A DNA stretch of 64,000 bases from Glebionis coronaria (lineage: Eukaryota; Streptophyta; Magnoliopsida; Asterales; Asteraceae), in the NCBI GenBank assembly GCA_025667525.1, contig CM046876.1, positions 532,382,038 through 532,446,037 of the forward strand, written 5' to 3'. A model generated the notes under the pieces. It did no database searches. It saw only the letters and a program-made list of their open reading frames with translations, and was not told the DNA's origin. This document shows positions 60,178-64,000 of this stretch, piece by piece; positions within the stretch are counted from its first letter, which is position 1; every line of letters starts with the position of its first letter. The position numbers and the translations under genes were made by a program.

Positions 60178-60690
60178 TAGCAGGTTGAAATGGGTGACGG
60201 TGTTCTAGTATTGACTGTTTCGTTCCTGCCAATGACTCAAACCAGCTTACATACACCTGATCAACCCCAACGGCCAAAACAGGTTGAAACGAGTGATGAG
60301 GTGTGCAAGTAAAAAGCATTCTGAATTCTTGGAAATAGGGATGAGGCCTGTCTAAACATTTTTTAAACATAGGAAAGTAATGCAAGAAAAAAAAATGAAA
60401 CAGTTATAGAATTCAAAATTAAGGACGAGCAGAAAAAGAAATTCCCTCAATCAACCTACACGGTCAAAACAGGTTGAAACGGGTGATGATGTGCTAAAGT
60501 AAAAGGGATTCTGAGTCCTCGACGTGGGATGAGACCTGAAAATCCGCTTTATATCAACCAGACAACCACATATATACACCCTATCAACCTCAACGGTCAA
60601 AACAGGTTAAAATGGGTGATGAGGTGTTCTAGTAAAAGAGACACTCAGTTCTTGAAAGTAGGGATGCGACTTGTATAAAAAAAGGTGTTC
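60178..60690. repeat. Four-copy degenerate direct repeat
   Basis: Copies near 60179, 60279, 60469 and 60602 share AACAGGTTGAAA(C/T)GGGTGATGAGGTG-type text; copies 2-4 also share a following GTAAAA...ATTCTGA...GGGATGAG(A/G)C part. Spacing about 100-190 bp. Confidence 0.65.
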
Positions 60691-60735
60691 AAGTCATTAG
60701 AAATTAGTTGCAAGAGAAAAGATGAAACAATCATA

Positions 60736-61256
60736 CACTACAACAAAATCATTGTTTAGGGTCGGACTAAAATTAGGGTCGAAATTTTCGACCCTAAATT
60801 GAGGTGGGGCCCACACATTTTCAACCCAAAAGAGCCCAAAAAGGCTGGTCAAAAAGCAGGTGGGACCCAAAAAATTTAGGGTCGAAATTTCGACCCTAAA
60901 TTAAAAGTTTTAAAAAAAATTAATTTATTTTTTATATAAATTATTTTTAATAATTAAAAACTATTTTAAAAGAATTAAATTTTAATTTTATTAATTTAGG
61001 GTCGAAATTTCGACCCTAAATATAAAATTTAAAATAATTTTAATTTATGTATTATATATTATATTTATAATAACTAAAAATAATTTTAAAAAAAATTTAT
61101 TTTTAATATTTAAAACTTTAGGGTCGAATTTTCGACCCTAAATTTAAAATTTTAAAAATTTTTCACGCAAAAATTTAAAATTTCACACGAAAATTTTTCA
61201 CGAAAAATTTTAAATATTCGCGGTTTATATTTAGGGTCGAAATTTCGACCCTAAAT
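60736..61256 (+). mobile_element. CACTA transposon left end with subterminal palindromes
   Basis: CACTACAACAAAATCA at 60736 is the characteristic CACTA terminus. Behind it are five copies of TTTAGGGTCGAAA plus its complement, at 60772-60799, 60875-60901, 60995-61020, 61118-61142 and 61230-61256, 103-123 bp apart, plus a half-site at 60755. Such subterminal repeats are binding sites for the element's own protein in En/Spm-type systems. The other end (TTGTAGTG) is not found to the right, so the element may extend past the window. Confidence 0.75.
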
Positions 61257-61967
61257 TATTAATTTTTTTTTTTAAGTGTTAATGGTTTTAAAATATTAAT
61301 ATATGTATATATTTAGATGGTTTTTGTGTTTGAAATGTACTTGTATGTTTGTATGAATAAAAAAGGCTCCTTTATTTATGAGTTTGAGCAAAATTTGATT
61401 GAAGTAAAATGCTTTTGACTGAACTTTTGACTGCAAAACCTAACACAACAGACTTAAACTAAATTGTGTGACTCAAACAAACTAAATTCTCACAATGCTC
61501 CTTTGGTTTGTTTGTTTTCGTTGTTGCTGTGTGTGTTTGTTGTAGCTTAGGATGTGCCATTGAACATGGCTTTGTAAAATATTGTAAGCCTCAGTGGGTG
61601 AAAAGACAAAAGGGTGTGTCAACAGTAAGAGCTGTTGATATTGGCCTAGGCATGTGTGTTTGGCCATATCAAGTAGTATCTTTTTATCCTACTTTTGGAA
61701 AAGAGCAACATGTGAGGATGTGGTTTTTGGAGGGTATACTTTTTCTGAGTACTTTTGGAGAGGCCAGTAGATAGCCATGTAAATGGTGAGTGGTTCTACT
61801 GTACGGTGGTGATGGGAACTGTTGGTGGGGGTAAAACGTTTAGTGGGTTGGGTGAAATAGGTGTAGAAAGGAGTCAATGTTTATCTATTTAAGAAGGTGA
61901 AAACTGGTTTGGTTTCTTCACATCACAGTTCTAGCAGTTCTTGAATTTAGAAACAAAGGGAAAAAAC
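61257..61967 (+). other. Non-coding region upstream of the 116-aa gene
   Basis: AT-rich to about 61320, then mixed sequence. A frame at 61508-61774 is open but shows no family features. TTATCTATTTAAGAAGG (61879-61895) is a plausible TATA box about 75-90 bp before the ATG at 61968. Confidence 0.45.
61466..61497. repeat. 32-bp direct repeat, copy 1
   Basis: GTGTGACTCAAACAAACTAA...TCTCACAATG; copy 2 at 62704-62735 differs at one base. The pair brackets the 116-aa gene. Confidence 0.85.
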
Positions 61968-62318
61968 ATGTCTCATCTCCGTAGGTGTGCTGCGCTACAG
62001 GCTGAAGCCCAGTCGGAGGACTGGACTAATATGTTTCTATATTATGTGGATAACGACATCCAAGATGAGACATCTTGGCAAGCGAAGGTTCAAAGCATGT
62101 ATGATGATGTGAATGTGGTGATTATGGCTCGTGAGCATTTACGCCAGGAGCTGAAGACAGTCAGGGGTGTCCGGGCTGTTGAATTGATGGTCGCGTTTCT
62201 TAGCAAAACTATGGACAAGGAGTGCAAGTTCCGTGATAAGCTCAGTGCAGAGGTTCAGGCGTCCGCAAAGCGGATACGCGAGAAAGAAGCCTTCAAGGCA
62301 AAGCTGACCGGTAATTGA
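61968..62318 (+). CDS. 116-aa helical protein, unknown
   Basis: Start chosen at ATG 61968 (AAAACATGTCTCATC); the frame extends upstream to 61941 only by non-ATG codons. Intact, no lesions. The whole protein looks helical and charged: WTNMFLYYVDNDIQDE, MYDDVNVVIMAREHLRQEL, a hydrophobic VELMVAFLSKTM, and a basic KRIREKEAFKAKL end. No signal peptide or membrane segment. A TATTTAAG box lies about 80 bp upstream. It is convergent with the GRF gene at 62947-63411 and lies behind a CACTA end, so it may be cargo of that element. I do not recognise the family. Confidence 0.6.
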   Translation: MSHLRRCAALQAEAQSEDWTNMFLYYVDNDIQDETSWQAKVQSMYDDVNVVIMAREHLRQELKTVRGVRAVELMVAFLSKTMDKECKFRDKLSAEVQASAKRIREKEAFKAKLTGN

Positions 62319-62946
62319 GAAGTGAAAGTGGAATTGTGCGAAAAGCTTGTTGCGTGAAGGTGTGATTGTGTGCAATGTTAATAAAGGGGGTTGTCTATGT
62401 CGATGACCTGTGTGTGGTTTTTGTGTGTTTTTTTTTATTTTCTGTATCTGTGTGCCTAGATGTCACATTCAAGTTCTTAGGGTGTGCATCTATAATAACT
62501 AAGGGTGGTTTGTGTTGGCCCATGTCTTATTTATTTGGTACGTGAAGCGCGGGCTGTGCGCTTTGCGGGCAATGTATTGTCAGTTTGAACGCGTTAAATT
62601 TAAGATGTTGTTGCAACCGATAAATTAATCTGAAATAGCATGGCTTGTTTAAAATCCGGGTGACAGAAACATACCTGATTACTTATAGAAAGTGTAAGGA
62701 TCGGTGTGACTCAAACAAACTAAACTCTCACAATGATTCAAGCTAGAATACTAATTACTCATAGAACCAAACACTACTTTATTCCAAATATTACATAAAA
62801 CCTTTTGTAATATCACATGAGAGACTTACAGACAAACACTCCTAAACATAATTTTATTCGTCACGGACACTTAAACACGCGCTTAATTAAACATGGATAT
62901 TACTACGATATTAGACTCGTAAACACGGAAAAAAACACATCACAAA
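62319..62946. other. Interval between the convergent genes
   Basis: Shared 3' flanks of the 116-aa gene and the GRF gene. Holds 32-bp repeat copy 2 (62704-62735). No ORF of interest. Confidence 0.5.
62704..62735. repeat. 32-bp direct repeat, copy 2
   Basis: One mismatch to 61466-61497, 1.24 kb away. Confidence 0.85.
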
Positions 62947-63411
62947 CTAGTTCAAACTAAGGTTCCCCATGTCATCGTAAAGGTCATGAAGTAGTGCAGC
63001 TGAATCCATTGTGTGCCTATCGGAGTGGCGGTACAACTCTATCGTACGCTCAAGGACCATTATCATTCCATTCAAGCGCACACAGTTTGCACACGCTGAA
63101 GAGCTTGGAGAAGAAACTGGAATCGTTGAAGGTCTGGGAGAAGAGCTTGGAGGAGAAAAGCTCGTTGAAGGTCTTGAAGAAGAGCTTGGAGGAGAAAAGC
63201 TCATTGAACCTCCAAGAGAATTGATTAGTAGTTGTACGCGTTCGTCTTTCCATAAAAAAAATTTGCATCCATACGAAACTGGAGGTTGAACCCGTGAACG
63301 TGGACAAGCATAGTACAGTCTACCAAAGTTTTCAGTTGTCCACGATTCTCGAAGAACTACATCTCCACGTCCACACTTGCACGGAAAAGCTTCATGCTTC
63401 AACATGTACAT
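62947..63411 (-). CDS. GRF zinc-finger protein
   Basis: 154 aa, intact. GRF-type zinc finger at residues 11-57: Cys11-x-Cys13-Gly, ENFGRLYYAC (Gly30-Arg31, Cys36), then Cys49-KFFLW with Trp54 and DE. All four ligands and the GRF-like core are present. Residues 70-100 are Ser/Pro repeats (two SFSPPSSS-type units, from an about 45-bp DNA repeat at 63100-63215). The C-terminus (VRLNGMIMVLERTIELYRH) is helical. Start at ATG 63411; a second ATG two codons on is also possible. Plant GRF proteins of this short form have no assigned role. CATAAAAG at 63484-63496 on the minus strand may be its TATA box. Confidence 0.7.
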   Translation of the reverse strand: MYMLKHEAFPCKCGRGDVVLRESWTTENFGRLYYACPRSRVQPPVSYGCKFFLWKDERVQLLINSLGGSMSFSPPSSSSRPSTSFSPPSSSPRPSTIPVSSPSSSACANCVRLNGMIMVLERTIELYRHSDRHTMDSAALLHDLYDDMGNLSLN

Positions 63412-63448
63412 AATAACAATTTGTTTATGATGATAAGTGTGTGTGATC

Positions 63449-63471
63449 TGCTGGTGGTTGTGATGATAAGG
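63449..63471. repeat. 23-bp direct repeat, copy 1
   Basis: CTGGTGGTTGTGATGATAAG; a second copy is at about 63619-63640. The two bracket the 14-bp array. Confidence 0.8.
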
Positions 63472-63521
63472 AGTGTGTGTGGTTCTCTTTTATGCTAAAA
63501 AAGTGAGGGAAATTGTTAACA

Positions 63522-63616
63522 TTTTCCCTCCAATGTTTTCCCTCCAAAGTTTTCCCTCCAATGTTTTCCCTCCAAAGTTTTCCCTCCAATTGACTCCCTC
63601 CAATGTTTTCCCTCCC
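63522..63616. repeat. 14-bp tandem array upstream of GRF gene
   Basis: Seven units of TTTTCCCTCCAA(T/A)G, alternating T and A at the variable base; one unit is altered to GACTCCCTCCAATG. It lies about 25 bp upstream of the GRF gene's presumed TATA box. Confidence 0.9.
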
Positions 63617-63640
63617 ATGCTGGTGGTTGTGATGATAAGG

Positions 63641-64000
63641 ACTCATATCATGTAATACGATCCCCTATTGGCTCATATCATGTAATACGATCCCCTATTG
63701 GCTCATATCATGTAATACGATCCCCTATTGGCTCATATCATGCAATACGATCCCCTATTGGCTCATATCATGTAATACGATCCCCTATTGGCTCATATCA
63801 TGTAATACGATCCCCTATTGGCTCATATCATGTAATACGATCCCCTATTGGCTCATATCATGTAATACGATCCCCTATTGGCTCATATCATGTAATACGA
63901 TCCCCTATTGGCTCATATCATGTAATACGATCCCCTATTGGCTCATATCATGTAATACGATCCCCTATTGGCTCATATCATGTAATACGATCCCCTATTG
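63641..64000. repeat. 30-bp minisatellite, 12 units, runs off window
   Basis: Unit CTCATATCATGTAATACGAT followed by CCCCTATTGG. Twelve units in exact 30-bp register; the only changes seen are A for G at the first base (63641) and C for T in the fourth unit (63743). The array continues past the end. Confidence 0.97.

Noticed and set aside
60083..60385. 100-codon minus-strand ORF
   Set aside because: It spans copies of a non-coding direct repeat and shows no conserved motif.
61508..61774. 88-codon ORF with hydrophobic start resembling a signal peptide
   Set aside because: No family resemblance, poor context, and it overlaps the likely promoter of the next gene.
63641..64000. CRISPR-like repeat array
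   Set aside because: Units are directly adjacent with no spacers and the context is plant nuclear DNA; it is a minisatellite.

Overview
This is a gene-poor, repeat-dense stretch of plant nuclear genome. The organism is a flowering plant, very likely a eudicot. The style of the copia polyproteins (SIRE-type RT, several zinc knuckles, an extra ORF after RNase H) reminds me of Asteraceae elements; that is recognition, not a search result. No rRNA, tRNA, organelle or bacterial sequence was seen.

Layout. A Mutator-like (MULE) transposase gene opens the window (1-824) and resumes at 52044-52841. Between them lies one 51.2-kb nest of LTR retrotransposons, inserted with a 5-bp target duplication (ACCGA/ACCAA) so that the codon frame continues across it. 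The outer element A (825-52038, minus strand) has 1.64-1.65-kb LTRs, a copia-type PBS and no recognisable gag-pol, but several accessory ORFs. Inside A are two independent insertions: (i) element B (2588-22546, plus), a decayed Tekay/Del-like Ty3 element whose left LTR holds a 1.77-kb foldback palindrome and whose internal region holds element E (7627-15705, minus), a Sirevirus-type copia with nearly complete gag-pol; (ii) element C (23411-44822, plus), a second Sirevirus-type copia with gag-pol plus a long extra ORF, itself split by element D (31604-40528, plus), an Athila/Tat-like Ty3 element that encodes only gag and protease. Every element has matching LTRs, PBS, PPT and a 5-bp target duplication (A ACCRA, B GCGCA, E CCCCA, C AAGAG, D ACTAT), so the order of insertion can be read.

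A and E are relatives: they share LTR ends, leader, PPT region, a GCGGTTCCTTA palindrome upstream of the LTR TATA box and a small Cys-containing ORF. The palindrome recurs inside both elements ahead of accessory ORFs, in two cases followed by a TATA box about 40 bp before the ATG. This suggests internal promoters and is the most interesting system here.

Right flank (52.8-64 kb). The MULE C-terminus is followed by a convergent GRF zinc-finger gene whose end has been rewritten by a 346-bp hAT-type MITE. Then come about 6 kb of AT-rich sequence with Helitron-like ends, a CACTA transposon terminus with five evenly spaced palindromes, a small coiled-coil-like gene, a second convergent GRF zinc-finger gene, and a 30-bp minisatellite that runs off the window end.
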